Source: Burkholderiaceae bacterium
GTDB taxonomy: Bacteria; Pseudomonadota; Gammaproteobacteria; Burkholderiales; Burkholderiaceae_D
NCBI GenBank assembly: GCA_023653025.1
Contig: JAMNXS010000009.1
Span: forward strand, 1-60,420
DNA length: 60,420 bases
Direction: 5' to 3'
Shown piece after piece: positions 1-11,005 of this stretch; position 1 is the stretch's first letter, and every line of letters begins with the position of its first letter. Under the pieces are notes generated by a model. That model was not told the DNA's origin and did not search any database. It saw only the letters and a program-made list of their open reading frames with translations. Position numbers and translations under genes: made by a program.

Positions 1-15
1 AACGCCATTTTCAGC

Positions 16-48
16 GTAGGGCGGATAGAGCCGCAGGCGAAATCCGCC
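16..48. repeat. dispersed intergenic repeat, single copy
   Basis: A 33-base unit beginning GTAGGGCGGATAGAGC and ending GAAATCCGCC. The same unit recurs at 2295-2327 identically, at 18101-18131 in a 2-base shorter form, and in variant forms near 37.4 kb. It lies just downstream of the FKBP gene. Function unknown; it looks like a REP-type extragenic element. Confidence 0.8.
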
Positions 49-68
49 GCGTCATCCGCCCCCGCAAA

Positions 69-425
69 TCAGACCCCCAGCAATTCCACATCGAAAATCA
101 GCGTCGCATGCGGCGGAATCACGCCGCCCGCGCCGCGCGCGCCGTAACCGAGCGCCGACGGAATCACCAGACGGCGCTTGCCGCCGACCTTCATTCCCTG
201 CACGCCCTGGTCCCAGCCCTGGATCACGTGGCCGGCGCCGAGCGGAAACTCGAAGGGCTCGTTGCGATCGACACTGGAGTCGAATTTCTGGCCCTGGCTG
301 CCGTCCGGGTTCTGCAGCCAGCCGGTGTAGTGGACGCTGACATAGCTGCCCGCCTTGGCCTCATCGCCGTCGCCGGCGGTCAGGTCTTCGTACTGGAGGC
401 CGGTCGAGGTCATGGTCAGGGACAT
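69..425 (-). CDS. FKBP-type peptidyl-prolyl cis-trans isomerase
   Basis: A 118-residue single-domain FKBP that catalyses cis-trans isomerisation of proline peptide bonds. The fold is recognisable from the VSVHYTGWL segment (about residues 29-37), the KFDSS stretch, the VIQGWDQGVQGMKVGGKRR core and the carboxy-terminal GYGARG...IPPHATLIFDVELL. No signal peptide is seen, so it is probably cytoplasmic. The start at 425 gives MSLTM; a second Met four codons in is an alternative. It is transcribed away from the next gene at 573, with about 147 bases between them. Length is normal for short FkpA/Mip-type catalytic domains. Confidence 0.93.
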   Translation of the reverse strand: MSLTMTSTGLQYEDLTAGDGDEAKAGSYVSVHYTGWLQNPDGSQGQKFDSSVDRNEPFEFPLGAGHVIQGWDQGVQGMKVGGKRRLVIPSALGYGARGAGGVIPPHATLIFDVELLGV

Positions 426-572
426 GATGAAATCCTTTGCTGTGAATGAACGAGGCGGCCATTCTAGCAGCGGCGGTCATCCCGGAGCGGCCGGCAGGCG
501 AGCACCCGCTGCAACATCGCAAGCCGCGACACCGCGCAGCCTCTTATAATCGCGGCACCACCTCCGGACGCC

Positions 573-1415
573 ATGCCCTCGCTCATCACATCGCTCTACC
601 GCGCGCTCATTGCGCAACTGCATCCGCGCATGCTGCTCTTGACGCTGCTGCCTTTCGTCGTCGCGCTCGTCCTGTGGGGCATTGCGCTGTGGACCGGCCT
701 GCAGCCCCTGATCGACCAGCTGCATGCGTGGTTCGCCGATTACGGGCTCTTCCGCACGGCAGGTGAGATGCTCGACGCGATGGGCTTGTCGTCGGTGCGC
801 GCGATCATCGTCCCGCTGCTGGCGATGTGGCTGCTGCTGCCGTTCATGATCGTCACCGCGCTCGTGCTCGTCGGGTCGATGGCGATGCCGGCGATTGCCC
901 GCCATGTCGGACTGCGCCAGTATCCGCAACTGGAATTGCGGCGCGGTGGCTCGTTCGCCGGCAGCTTGTGGGTATCGCTGTCGTCGTTTTTCGTGTTCAT
1001 CGTGATCTGGCTGCTGACGCTACCGCTGAACCTGATTCCGCTGTTCGCGCTGTTCGTGCAGCCGGTGCTCTGGGGCTGGCTGGCCTGCCGCGTGATGAGC
1101 TACGATGCGCTGGCCGACTACGCCGACGCCGACGAGCGCAGCCGCATCATGCTGCATGAGCGTTGGCCGCTACTCGTCATCGGCATCGCCTCCGGCAGCC
1201 TCGGCGCCGCACCTGGCCTGTTGTGGCTGGGCGGCGTGATGTCGGTGATTTTCTTTCCCATCCTCGCCGCCGTCGCGATCTGGCTCTACCTGCTGATCTT
1301 CGTCTTTAGCGGACTGTGGTTCCAGTACTACTGCCTCGAGGCGCTGGCGCGGCTGCGCAGCACGCCTCCGGCTGCGACGCCGCCGGAGGCGGAGCGCACC
1401 ATCGACATTCCCTAG
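573..1415 (+). CDS. EI24-domain (CysZ-like) integral membrane protein
   Basis: A 280-residue protein with several strongly hydrophobic stretches: about residues 20-45, 78-108, 128-155, 195-225 and 228-250. The pattern and the tyrosine/aspartate-rich loop YDALADYADADERSRI match the EI24 family (Pfam), whose bacterial members include the sulfate permease CysZ and many uncharacterised proteins. It sits 19 bases upstream of the molybdopterin-binding-fold gene and is probably co-transcribed with it. The substrate cannot be told from the sequence; no cysteine-synthesis genes are adjacent, so a CysZ role is not supported by context. Confidence 0.8.
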   Translation: MPSLITSLYRALIAQLHPRMLLLTLLPFVVALVLWGIALWTGLQPLIDQLHAWFADYGLFRTAGEMLDAMGLSSVRAIIVPLLAMWLLLPFMIVTALVLVGSMAMPAIARHVGLRQYPQLELRRGGSFAGSLWVSLSSFFVFIVIWLLTLPLNLIPLFALFVQPVLWGWLACRVMSYDALADYADADERSRIMLHERWPLLVIGIASGSLGAAPGLLWLGGVMSVIFFPILAAVAIWLYLLIFVFSGLWFQYYCLEALARLRSTPPAATPPEAERTIDIP

Positions 1416-1434
1416 ACCGACAAGAGAAGACCCC

Positions 1435-2235
1435 ATGGCATTCGGCATCATCATCATCGGCGACGAAATCCTGTCCGGCCGCCGCACCGACAAGCATCTG
1501 GCAAAGATCATCGAACTGCTCGCCGAGCGCGGCCTTTCGCTCGGCTGGGCCGAGTACATCGGTGACGATCCCGCGCGCATCGCCGCAACGCTCCGACGCT
1601 CGCTGGCCAGCGATGACATCGTGTTCTCCTGCGGCGGCATCGGCGCGACGCCGGACGACCACACGCGCCAGTGCGCCGCCACTGCGCTGGGCGTGCCGCT
1701 GGCCCTGCACCCGGAGGCGAAGACGCTGATCCGGCAGCGCATCGTCGAAATGGCCGACGGCGATCCGCAGAAAGCCGACCTCGAATCGGCGGAGAACCTG
1801 CACCGCCTCAAGATGGGCGAGTTTCCGGTCGGCGCTGGCATCATCCCCAATCCGTACAACAAGATCCCCGGCTTCTCGCTGCGCAACGGCGACGGCGGCG
1901 CGCATTACTTCGTGCCGGGTTTCCCGGTGATGGCCGCGCCGATGATGGCGTGGGCGCTCGATACCCATCATTCGTCGCTGTTTCATGCGGTGCCGCATCT
2001 GGAGAAATCCGTCATCGTCTACGACGGCATCGAATCGACGCTGACGCCGCTGATGGAAGCCATCGAAGCCGAATTCGCCGGCGTGAAAGTGTTCAGCCTG
2101 CCGAGCGTGGCCGAAGGCGGCAAGCGGCGGCAGATCGAGCTGGGCGTCAAGGGCGAGCCGGCGCGGGTCGAACTGGCGTATGCGAGGATGACCGAGGGGC
2201 TCGATCGGTTGCGGCAGGAGTACGCGGCTACCTGA
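1435..2235 (+). CDS. molybdopterin-binding (MoaB/Mog/CinA N-terminal fold) protein
   Basis: A 266-residue protein that begins directly with the MoCF_biosynth fold: IIIIGDEILSGRRTDKHL (residues 4-21) and the CGGIGATPDDHT loop near residue 66. This is the CinA amino-terminal domain arrangement; the carboxy-terminal nicotinamide-nucleotide amidase domain of full-length CinA is absent, as in YfaY-type proteins. The exact substrate is unknown; a nucleotide or pterin phosphate is likely. An AAGAGAAGA ribosome-binding stretch precedes ATG 1435. Likely in an operon with the EI24 gene upstream; followed by repeat DNA and the convergent ureG. Confidence 0.82.
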   Translation: MAFGIIIIGDEILSGRRTDKHLAKIIELLAERGLSLGWAEYIGDDPARIAATLRRSLASDDIVFSCGGIGATPDDHTRQCAATALGVPLALHPEAKTLIRQRIVEMADGDPQKADLESAENLHRLKMGEFPVGAGIIPNPYNKIPGFSLRNGDGGAHYFVPGFPVMAAPMMAWALDTHHSSLFHAVPHLEKSVIVYDGIESTLTPLMEAIEAEFAGVKVFSLPSVAEGGKRRQIELGVKGEPARVELAYARMTEGLDRLRQEYAAT

Positions 2236-2241
2236 TTTGCT

Positions 2242-2327
2242 GGCGGGTTTGTCGAAACCTTCGGCTCTACCCGCCCTGCAGGCTGTCCGGCAACGTAGGG
2301 CGGATAGAGCCGCAGGCGAAATCCGCC
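2242..2327. repeat. inverted pair of dispersed repeat units
   Basis: Left arm 2242-2277 (GGCGGGTTT...CTCTACCCGCCCT) is an imperfect inverted copy of the right arm 2295-2327, which is identical to the unit at 16-48. The pair fills the space between two convergent genes (1435-2235 plus, ureG minus) and could fold into a long hairpin ending transcription from both sides. Confidence 0.8.
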
Positions 2328-2341
2328 GTCACTCCCGACCC

Positions 2342-2962
2342 TTACTTCCCCTCGTCCAGCAGCCCCTGCCGGCGAATGAACGCTATCACCTGATCCACGC
2401 CTTCGCCCTTGCGCAGGTTGGTGAACACGAACGGCCGGTCCCCGCGCTGCTGCTTCGCGTCGGCCGCCATGATGTCGAGGTTTGCGCCGACATGCGGCGC
2501 GAGGTCGGTCTTGTTGATGATCAGCAGGTCGGAGCGGGTGATGCCGGGGCCGCCCTTGCGCGGTATCTTCTCGCCGCCGGCCACGTCGATCACGTAGATC
2601 GTCAGGTCCGACAGTTCGGGGCTGAAGGTGGCGGCAAGGTTGTCGCCGCCGGATTCGACCAGGATCAGGTCGAGGTCGGGAAAATCGGCGCTCATGCGCG
2701 CGATCGCCTCGAGGTTGATCGACGCGTCTTCGCGGATCGCGGTGTGCGGACAGCCGCCGGTCTCCACGCCCATCAGGCGCTCGGCCGGCAGCGCATCGGC
2801 GCGCAGCAGGATCTCCATGTCTTCCTTGGTGTAGATGTCGTTCGTGATCACGGCCATGTCGTAGTGATCGCGCATCTTCTTGCACAGCATTTCGCACAGC
2901 GCCGTCTTGCCGGAGCCGACCGGGCCGCCGATGCCAACGCGCAGGGGATTCGATGATGTCAT
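2342..2962 (-). CDS. ureG: urease accessory GTPase UreG
   Basis: A 206-residue GTPase that powers nickel delivery to apo-urease through the UreDFG complex. The P-loop GGPVGSGKT is at about residues 10-18, followed by [10 protein letters not shown], the metal-binding invariant [11 protein letters not shown] (CPH), [17 protein letters not shown], and the [11 protein letters not shown] guanine-specificity motif. The frame is open further upstream, but the start at 2962 ([10 protein letters not shown]) gives the family length and a normal amino terminus. Last gene of the urease cluster, 23 bases behind ureF. Confidence 0.98.
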   Translation of the reverse strand: MTSSNPLRVGIGGPVGSGKTALCEMLCKKMRDHYDMAVITNDIYTKEDMEILLRADALPAERLMGVETGGCPHTAIREDASINLEAIARMSADFPDLDLILVESGGDNLAATFSPELSDLTIYVIDVAGGEKIPRKGGPGITRSDLLIINKTDLAPHVGANLDIMAADAKQQRGDRPFVFTNLRKGEGVDQVIAFIRRQGLLDEGK

Positions 2963-2985
2963 GAGTAGGAGTTTCCGTCGTTGAG

Positions 2986-3684
2986 TCAGGAGCGGTAGAG
3001 CCGCGAGTATTGCACCTCGTGCTGCATCGACAGCAATTGCAGCCCGGGCGACCAGTTGGACAGCTCGTCGTCGTCGAGCGCCATCGCGACGGCGGCGGCG
3101 GCCTCGATGGGCGCGCGCAGCGACAGCAGCAGCCGCTGGCCGGCGACCTGCCCCAGCGGCACTGATTTTACACAGGCGAGCACCTGGTTCTCGGCCCACG
3201 AGAACAGTAGGCCGAGCAGCGCCTCCTCGGACGGCACATCGAGTGCCACCGCGGCGGCGGCAAGGGCCGTCGGGAACGGCAGCTCGCGCTGCGCAGCCAG
3301 CAGTTCCAGCACTTCGGTGCGATGCGGCGTCAGCTCGGGCAGCAGTTTGCCGAGCGAATAGCCCATCTGTATGGTTTCGGCGCGGAATTCGGCGCTGTCG
3401 CGCGAGGCGATGAACAGTGCCGTCCAGCGGCTCACGGCTTCGGCATCACCCCTGTTGAAGGCGTGCAGCAGCCGCCACGCGACCGGCGCTTCGAAGCGGG
3501 CGACCACCTGCGCCAGCATGTCGACGATCCAGGCGCGCGCGCTCGCCTCGTCGCTGACGAGGCCGCTTTCCATCGCCGCCTCCAGACCCTGCGAGTAGCT
3601 GTACGCGCCGACCGGCAGCGACGGGCTGCAGATCTGCAGCAGATGCAGCAGCGACGCCGCCGGCAGGTTCGAGCGGTCGTTCAC
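2986..3684 (-). CDS. ureF: urease accessory protein UreF
   Basis: A 232-residue, mostly alpha-helical nickel-insertion chaperone subunit. The family signature [21 protein letters not shown] lies at about residues 15-35 (typical UreF FSYSxGLE element), with [13 protein letters not shown] in the carboxy-terminal third. It bridges UreD and UreG in the pre-activation complex. Its start overlaps the ureE stop by 4 bases, indicating translational coupling. Confidence 0.97.
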   Translation of the reverse strand: MNDRSNLPAASLLHLLQICSPSLPVGAYSYSQGLEAAMESGLVSDEASARAWIVDMLAQVVARFEAPVAWRLLHAFNRGDAEAVSRWTALFIASRDSAEFRAETIQMGYSLGKLLPELTPHRTEVLELLAAQRELPFPTALAAAAVALDVPSEEALLGLLFSWAENQVLACVKSVPLGQVAGQRLLLSLRAPIEAAAAVAMALDDDELSNWSPGLQLLSMQHEVQYSRLYRS

Positions 3685-4199
3685 TGCGCGTCGCCCGGAC
3701 GGTGGATCTTTTGCCGCAGCGGTATCGGCGCCAGCGGGTTGTGGTGGCCGTCATGGTGGTGATGGCCGCCGCCGAATCCGGCCGAATACGCGCCCGACTC
3801 CGGCTCGAACGGCGCCTGCTCGTCGATAACCTGCGCACCGAGACCGGCCAGCATGTCGCGTAGCACGATGTCCTTGCGGATGCGCAGCCAACCGTCGCCG
3901 ATCTGCGCCTGCGTGTGCCGGTTGCCGAGGTGGAAGGCGCAACGCAGCAGCGCCTGCGGCGACGCGCATTCGACGCGGTAGGTCGCTTCGGCGGCGGCTC
4001 TCACGATGACGATGCGGCCATCGTCGCCCTTGAGCAGGTCGCCGTCGCGCAGCACGGTGCCGCGCACGGTCAGTACCGCGACTTCCTCGCCCGACGCGAG
4101 GGCGGCACGCAGGCGGCTCTTTTCGCGCAGTTCGTAGGGCAGGACGAGTTCGGCGTCGATGGTTTCTGCGTGGTCTACTTTGGTGTGGAGGGTGAGCAT
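3681..4199 (-). CDS. ureE: urease accessory nickel metallochaperone UreE
   Basis: A 172-residue nickel donor. An amino-terminal peptide-binding domain is followed by the metal-binding domain with LGNRHTQAQI (conserved His near residue 93) and a histidine-rich tail, FGGGHHHHDGHH, typical of nickel-buffering UreE forms. The frame stays open upstream of 4199, but that extension translates intergenic repeat DNA (reading VIPAQAGIH), so ATG 4199 (MLTLHTKV) is chosen. Separated from ureC by 113 bases that hold two palindromic repeats. Confidence 0.96.
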   Translation of the reverse strand: MLTLHTKVDHAETIDAELVLPYELREKSRLRAALASGEEVAVLTVRGTVLRDGDLLKGDDGRIVIVRAAAEATYRVECASPQALLRCAFHLGNRHTQAQIGDGWLRIRKDIVLRDMLAGLGAQVIDEQAPFEPESGAYSAGFGGGHHHHDGHHNPLAPIPLRQKIHRPGDAQ

Positions 4200-4222
4200 G
4201 GTTGGGTCGGTGGATGAGCAGG

Positions 4223-4305
4223 CGTGGATTCCAGCTTGCGCTGGAATGACGTTTAAAAAGCTGTCGATCTCTGAATCGTCACCCCAGCTCACACTGGGAT
4301 CCACG
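4223..4305. repeat. two palindromic repeats between ureC and ureE
   Basis: Unit one, 4223-4251, contains ATTCCAGCTTGCGCTGGAAT; unit two, 4277-4305, is a degenerate inverted relative (CACCCCAGCTCACACTGGGATC). A third member of the family is at 32087-32117. These resemble widespread betaproteobacterial palindromic intergenic elements that read as IPAQAGIH when translated. Inside the urease operon they may attenuate transcription or stabilise the upstream ureDABC message. Confidence 0.8.
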
Positions 4306-4312
4306 CTCCGCG

Positions 4313-6009
<1,697 letters not shown>

Positions 6010-6013
<4 letters not shown>

Positions 6014-6330
6014 TGCTTGCCCTCCTTCAGCCGGCCCATTACCTTGCCGTTGAAGCCGTAGACCTTGCGCTCGCCGGCCAGCGCGACGAGCTCGACCGTG
6101 CGCTCCTGCCCGGGCTCGAAGCGCACCGCGGTACCGGCCGCGATGTTGAGCCGCATGCCGTAGGCCAGCCGGCGCTCGAACTGCAGCGCCGGATTGGTCT
6201 CGTAAAAGTGGAAATGCGAGCCGACCTGGATCGGGCGGTCGCCGCTGTTGGCGACCTTCACGGTCGCGGTCGGGCGGCCGACATTGAGTTCGATGTCGCC
6301 GTCCTCGATGAACATTTCGCCGGGAATCAT
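6010..6330 (-). CDS. ureB: urease beta subunit
   Basis: A 106-residue structural subunit beginning [16 protein letters not shown] and containing the family stretch [14 protein letters not shown] (about residues 37-50) and [15 protein letters not shown]. Normal length for a separate UreB, so the beta and gamma subunits are not fused as in Helicobacter. Translationally coupled to ureC (4-base overlap); 15 bases follow ureA. Confidence 0.98.
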
Positions 6331-6345
6331 GGGCTGCTCCGTCGG

Positions 6346-6648
<303 letters not shown>

Positions 6649-6680
6649 GGGACGGTCCTTGGGTTGGTCTTGTCGGTTGT

Positions 6681-7580
6681 TCAGGTATGCCAGATGCGCA
6701 GCTCGGGCGCCGCGCGCCCGATCAGGGCCGGCCGCAATTGCTGCCACGCCGCCAGCATCGCATGGCGCGCGGCCTCGGACGAGTGGCCGAGGTAGCGCAC
6801 GAGGACCACGGATTTCATTTGCGTCGCGCCGGTGCTGCCGTGGCCGGCGGCCGCCTCCCGGCAGGCGGCACGCAGCGCGGCCATGCCCTTGCTGCCCAGC
6901 GTCGCGCCGACGGCGACCAGGCTGCCGCAGACGGTCTGGCCGGCGAGGCCGAGCGGGCTGTCCATCGCCGCGCTGCCGCCGGCCAGCGTGCCCTGTTCCA
7001 GCCACAGCGGCCGGCCATCGCGTTCGATGCGCAGCCGCTGGCGCACGCGGCCGCGCTCGAAGCGCTCGCCATGCGCGCTGCGGCCGAAGCACAGGATCTC
7101 GCAACCGAGATAGCGCGCATCGCCGGCCAGCCGCACTCTACTGTCGAGCTCCACGTCCGCTTCGTTGAAAAAAATCGTTTCCTGCGGCATCCATTCGAGC
7201 ACGGCGCCGGCCTGCACCCGCAGCTCGAGATGCTGGGTCGAGACCTGGCCATTGGCGCGGTACCACTTGGCCGCGCCCGGCGTCGACAGCACTGCATGCG
7301 CGTCCGGGCCGACCTCGGCCGCGATGCGCAGTTCGTCGCCGCCGACGACGCCGCCCGGCGGATGCACGATGATCGCGTGGCAGGCGCTCGGGCCTTCCGG
7401 GTACAGCGCCTTCTGCACGCGCAGCGGCCCGAAGTGCGCGCGGTGAACGAGGCGCGAGGTGTCGCCGTCGCGCCCGAAGCCAAGCTCGAGCGTGGCCAGC
7501 AGGTGGGATGCGGAATGGGCGCTGGCGTTGCCGGCGTTCCCGGCGCTTCGCGCACGGAGCTCTGTCATCGTATCCATCAT
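6681..7580 (-). CDS. ureD: urease accessory protein UreD
   Basis: A 299-residue scaffold that binds apo-urease and recruits UreF/UreG for nickel insertion. Family features include [20 protein letters not shown] (residues about 44-63), the [12 protein letters not shown] motif and [12 protein letters not shown], and [13 protein letters not shown]. First accessory gene of the cluster; only 4 bases separate it from the stop of the membrane gene upstream, so both are probably on one message. Confidence 0.96.
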   Translation of the reverse strand: MMDTMTELRARSAGNAGNASAHSASHLLATLELGFGRDGDTSRLVHRAHFGPLRVQKALYPEGPSACHAIIVHPPGGVVGGDELRIAAEVGPDAHAVLSTPGAAKWYRANGQVSTQHLELRVQAGAVLEWMPQETIFFNEADVELDSRVRLAGDARYLGCEILCFGRSAHGERFERGRVRQRLRIERDGRPLWLEQGTLAGGSAAMDSPLGLAGQTVCGSLVAVGATLGSKGMAALRAACREAAAGHGSTGATQMKSVVLVRYLGHSSEAARHAMLAAWQQLRPALIGRAAPELRIWHT

Positions 7581-7584
7581 TGCG

Positions 7585-8193
7585 TCAGCCGCTCAGTTGG
7601 CCCGGCCTGCGGCGGAACGCGGCCAGCACGATCTTCATCGCGTAGACGATGATCAGCGTGCCGGCCAGGTCGCCGATGAACATGGTCACGAAGCCCTGCA
7701 TCATGTCAGGAAAGTGCCCGCGCAGCGCGAACCACAGTGAGTGCAGGCTCGCGCTCGTAAACGCATAGGCCAGCGCGAGCAGGCTCAGGCGGCCGGCAGT
7801 CAGGCGCTGCAGCGTGGCCGGCATGCCCAATTGGCGTGCGATGCGGTAGACGAGGTAGGGTGCGCCGGACGAGATGAGGGCGGTGACCAGGCCGGTCAGC
7901 CAGTCCATCGTGCCGCCGAAGTGCAGCACGACGATCAGCAACGACGCCAGCAGCAGGCCCAGCGCGCCTTCGCCGGCGAACAGCAGCGTGCACAGCAGCC
8001 GCACGCCAGCAGGCAGGAAAATCCAGTTGGCCCCGGCATGCAGTTCCAGTGTCCGGAACAGCCAGTCGTTCAGATGAAAGAAGCTGAAGTACAGCGCGGC
8101 CGACAGGCCGATGGACAGTAGTTGCAGGCCGCTCATCGGATCAAACGGAGGCGCCGGCGCGCTCGCCGGCGCATTGGCCAGCGCATCGGCCAC
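7585..8193 (-). CDS. predicted membrane protein at the head of the urease operon
   Basis: A 202-residue protein with about five or six hydrophobic helices (roughly residues 22-45, 58-85, 88-112, 133-155, 165-190). The NWIFLPAGVRLLCTLLF stretch resembles the WxPAGxxLA region of MASE1-type sensor domains, but there is no output domain. Because it ends 4 bases before ureD it may serve the urease system, for instance in urea or nickel handling, but no known transporter motif is visible. Function not assigned. Confidence 0.7.
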   Translation of the reverse strand: MADALANAPASAPAPPFDPMSGLQLLSIGLSAALYFSFFHLNDWLFRTLELHAGANWIFLPAGVRLLCTLLFAGEGALGLLLASLLIVVLHFGGTMDWLTGLVTALISSGAPYLVYRIARQLGMPATLQRLTAGRLSLLALAYAFTSASLHSLWFALRGHFPDMMQGFVTMFIGDLAGTLIIVYAMKIVLAAFRRRPGQLSG

Positions 8194-8301
8194 AAGCCCC
8201 GCTTCCGAAAATAAAAAAAGCCTGCATCTGAGAGAAAGTCGTTAAGTGTTTATCATGCGAGCGGAATTATAGCGAAGCGTCGTTCGATAAACGCCCATCA
8301 C

Positions 8302-8336
8302 AAAGAAAAAGGCCGGCGGGGAGATCCCGGCCGGCC
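8302..8336 (-). terminator. rho-independent terminator of the phasin gene
   Basis: On the minus strand a GC-rich stem (GGCCGG pairing with CCGGCC, 8311-8336, short loop around GATCTC) is followed by a T-rich tail, read from 8310 down to 8302. It lies 20 bases after the phasin stop. Confidence 0.85.
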
Positions 8337-8356
8337 TGCTGCTGCGGAGTGGCGAC

Positions 8357-8920
8357 TTATTTTTTTGTGCGGGCTGCAGGCTTGGCGGCGAGCTGGTTCA
8401 GCTGCGTGCTGGCGGCGTTCATGTTGTGCTCCATCGCCTCGATGGCGACCTTGGCGCTGCGGTTCATTTGCGCGTAGCCCGAGCTGACGTTGTCGATGGC
8501 CGACTTCATCACCGAGAGGGCGGTGTCGGAACCGGCCGGCGCGACCTTGCCGACGCTGTCGAGCAGCGAGACCAGTTGGCGGCTGCTCTCGGTCACCTGC
8601 GACTCGGCGGCCTGGGCCAGTTCGACCTGCGTGTTGGTCGCGATGCTGGCGAAATGGCGTGCGTAGGTGAGCACGATGTCGGCGTGCGGCTGCGACTGGC
8701 TAGACGACAGCGTGAAAAATTCCTGCGGATCCTTGACCGTCAGCAGTTGCTGGACATTGCCGACCGATTGCTCGAGGCTGGCCTTGGCCGCCTGCATGTT
8801 CAGGCCGATGACCTTCTCCATGTTGCCGATCATCGAGTCGGTGACGGCGGTCGCCAGCTGCAGTTGCGATTCGAGCTGGGCGCGGGCGGCGGCGGTGAAC
8901 TGTTCGTGCGAAGTAAGCAT
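8357..8920 (-). CDS. phaP: phasin family protein (polyhydroxyalkanoate granule-associated)
   Basis: A 187-residue amphipathic helical protein coating polyhydroxyalkanoate granules. Seen: the Phasin_2 type layout with long alanine/glutamine-rich helices, the segment EKVIGLNMQAAKASLEQS (about residues 35-52), and VKDPQEFFTLSSSQSQP, followed by a lysine-tipped AAKPAARTKK tail. Monocistronic: its own promoter-like sequence upstream and a terminator downstream. Indicates PHA storage in the host. Several paralogous phasins usually occur per genome, so the symbol is by family. Confidence 0.92.
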   Translation of the reverse strand: MLTSHEQFTAAARAQLESQLQLATAVTDSMIGNMEKVIGLNMQAAKASLEQSVGNVQQLLTVKDPQEFFTLSSSQSQPHADIVLTYARHFASIATNTQVELAQAAESQVTESSRQLVSLLDSVGKVAPAGSDTALSVMKSAIDNVSSGYAQMNRSAKVAIEAMEHNMNAASTQLNQLAAKPAARTKK

Positions 8921-8989
8921 GGAATCTCCTCGTTGTGCGGAAGGGTGGGGTGCCGGTGAGTTCTTTATGGTGCGATGCAGCAGTCGTGC

Positions 8990-9018
8990 ATATTGAGGTC
9001 GGAGTGGTGTCCTGTCAA
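8990..9018 (-). promoter_or_regulatory. probable sigma-70 promoter of the phasin gene
   Basis: On the minus strand a perfect TTGACA (9018-9013) is followed after 17 bases by CAATAT (8995-8990), a weak -10. The surrounding DNA is AT-rich and carries several TGCA-type repeats (GATGCAGCAG, GATGCATC), which could be sites for a PhaR-like repressor; that part is inference. Confidence 0.55.
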
Positions 9019-9133
9019 GTAAAAATATTGCGATGCATCAATCGATGGCGATGAGTCCGATGACATTATTCGAGCCCCGTTTTCCGGCCCGCTCGCCAGT
9101 CGTATTCGAGACCGAACTTGGGATTTGCTGACA

Positions 9134-10039
9134 GTGAAGGCCTACTACAGCGACCGCTTCGTGCTGCCCTTGCCGGAAGGGCATCGCTTTCCCATGCGCA
9201 AATACCGGATGCTGCGCGATGCGGTCGCACGCACGCTGCCGCAGGTCGTGTTCGACGAAGCCCCGCACACCACCGACGGCGTGCTGGCGCTAGCCCATCA
9301 TCCGCATTACATCCATCGGGTGGTCAGCGGCGCGTTGTCGGCCGACGAGCAGCGCGCGATCGGCTTTCCGTGGTCGCCGGCGATGGTCGAGCGTTCTCGG
9401 CGCTCGTCGGGCGCGACCATTGCCGCCTGCCGCGCCGCGTTCGTCGACGGCGTGGCGGTCAATCTCGCCGGCGGCACCCATCATGCGCATGCGGACCGCG
9501 GCGAGGGCTTCTGCGTCTTCAATGACGCGGCCATCGCGGCGCGGCTGATGCAGGCCGAGCGGCGCGCGACGCGCGTGGCCATCGTCGATCTCGACGTCCA
9601 TCAGGGTAACGGCACTGCGGCCATTCTCGCGAACGACGACTCGGTCTTTACCTTGTCGCTGCATGGCGAAAACAACTACCCGTTCGACAAGGCGCGCAGC
9701 GACCTCGACATCGCGCTGCCCGACGGCACCGACGATGCGGCCTACCTCGGGCATCTCGATGCTGCGATCGACACGCTGTTCGCGCGCTTCGATCCGCAAC
9801 TGATCATCTACCTGGCCGGCGCCGACCCGCACGAAGGCGATCGCCTCGGGCGGCTGAAGCTGAGCGCCGACGGGCTCGCGCAGCGCGACCGGCGCGTGCT
9901 CGACACGGCGCGCGTACGCGGGCTGCCGGTTGCGATTGCGATGGCCGGCGGCTACGGCCGTGTGATCGACGACACCGTGGCCATCCACCTGCAAACGATC
10001 GGCATTGCCGCCGGCTATTGCCGCCGGGAGGGCGCATGA
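9134..10039 (+). CDS. histone deacetylase superfamily protein (acetylpolyamine/acetoin-utilisation type)
   Basis: A zinc amidohydrolase of the arginase/deacetylase fold, about 301 residues. The His-His dyad is in [10 protein letters not shown], the zinc-binding Asp and His in [10 protein letters not shown], the third zinc Asp in AGADPHEGD, and the catalytic-loop AGGYG near the end. Substrate is uncertain; bacterial members deacetylate polyamines or small acetylated amines. GTG 9134 with GGGA eleven bases before is preferred over TTG 9125, which lies too close to any ribosome-binding site. Its stop overlaps the ATG of the next gene. Confidence 0.88.
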   Translation: MKAYYSDRFVLPLPEGHRFPMRKYRMLRDAVARTLPQVVFDEAPHTTDGVLALAHHPHYIHRVVSGALSADEQRAIGFPWSPAMVERSRRSSGATIAACRAAFVDGVAVNLAGGTHHAHADRGEGFCVFNDAAIAARLMQAERRATRVAIVDLDVHQGNGTAAILANDDSVFTLSLHGENNYPFDKARSDLDIALPDGTDDAAYLGHLDAAIDTLFARFDPQLIIYLAGADPHEGDRLGRLKLSADGLAQRDRRVLDTARVRGLPVAIAMAGGYGRVIDDTVAIHLQTIGIAAGYCRREGA

Positions 10040-10929
10040 GCGACAGCGATACCGCCCTGCGCGCGCCGCTGGCCGAGGCGGCGATGCCGCTGCTGTTCGT
10101 GCTGATCTGGAGCACCGGCTTCATCGTCGCCAAGTTTGGCCTGCCCTATGCGCCGGCACTGACCTTCCTGCTGCTGCGCTACCTCGGTGTGCTCGCGCTG
10201 CTGCTGCCGGCGCTGGCCGTGATGCGCGCGCCGTGGCCGCATGGCCAAGCCGTGCATATCGCGGTCGCCGGCGTGCTGGTGCAAGCCGGTTACCTGTCGG
10301 GCGTCTGGTGCGCGATCAAGCTCGGCATGCCGGCCGGGCTGTCGGCGCTGATCGTCGGCCTGCAGCCGCTGCTGACCGGTTTTGCCGCGCCGCTGGTCGG
10401 CGAACCGGTACGCCCGCGGCAGTGGATCGGGCTGCTGCTGGGACTGGCCGGCGTTGCACTGGTCGTGATGGAGAAGCTGACGCCCGACGGCAGCTCGGTG
10501 CTCAATGTATCGCTGTGCGTGTTCGCGCTGCTGTCGATCACGGCCGGCACGATGTACCAGAAGCGTTTCTGCTCGCGCTTCGACCTGCGGACAGGGGCGG
10601 CGATACAGTTCACGGCCTCGGCTGTCATTACGCTGCCGCTGGCCATCTGGCTCGAGGGGCTGACGCCGGATTTCAGCACAGTACAATGGACGACGGATTT
10701 CCTGCTGGCGCTCGGCTGGTCGGTGCTGGCGCTGTCGATCGGCGCGATGTTCCTGCTGTTCTCGCTGATCCGCAAGAATGCCGCGACTCACGTGTCCAGC
10801 CTGATGTACCTGACGCCGCCGGTCACGGCGCTGATCGCATGGCTGATGTTCGGCGAGCGCTTCGGCCTGCCTGGGCTGGCGGGCATGCTGCTGGCGGTGG
10901 CCGGCGTGGCCTTCGTCGTGAAGAAGTGA
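10036..10929 (+). CDS. EamA/DMT-superfamily permease
   Basis: A transporter of the drug/metabolite superfamily, 297 residues from ATG 10036, with ten predicted membrane helices in two EamA repeats. Typical elements are [19 protein letters not shown] in the first repeat and [17 protein letters not shown] in the second. It overlaps the deacetylase stop by 4 bases (ATGA) and has a GGGAGGG ribosome-binding site inside that gene, so the two are translationally coupled. Substrate unknown; an amine or amino acid linked to the deacetylase is a reasonable guess only. Confidence 0.88.
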   Translation: MSDSDTALRAPLAEAAMPLLFVLIWSTGFIVAKFGLPYAPALTFLLLRYLGVLALLLPALAVMRAPWPHGQAVHIAVAGVLVQAGYLSGVWCAIKLGMPAGLSALIVGLQPLLTGFAAPLVGEPVRPRQWIGLLLGLAGVALVVMEKLTPDGSSVLNVSLCVFALLSITAGTMYQKRFCSRFDLRTGAAIQFTASAVITLPLAIWLEGLTPDFSTVQWTTDFLLALGWSVLALSIGAMFLLFSLIRKNAATHVSSLMYLTPPVTALIAWLMFGERFGLPGLAGMLLAVAGVAFVVKK

Positions 10930-11005
10930 CCGCAAAGCAGGCGGAGCAAGGCCGCAGCTAGAGCTGAACAAAAGCAGGACAAAACCGGAACAACAGCAGA
11001 ACATC

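Noticed and set aside
3681-4304. Longer UreE starting at 4304
   Set aside because: The extra residues translate an intergenic palindromic repeat; ATG 4199 gives the normal start.
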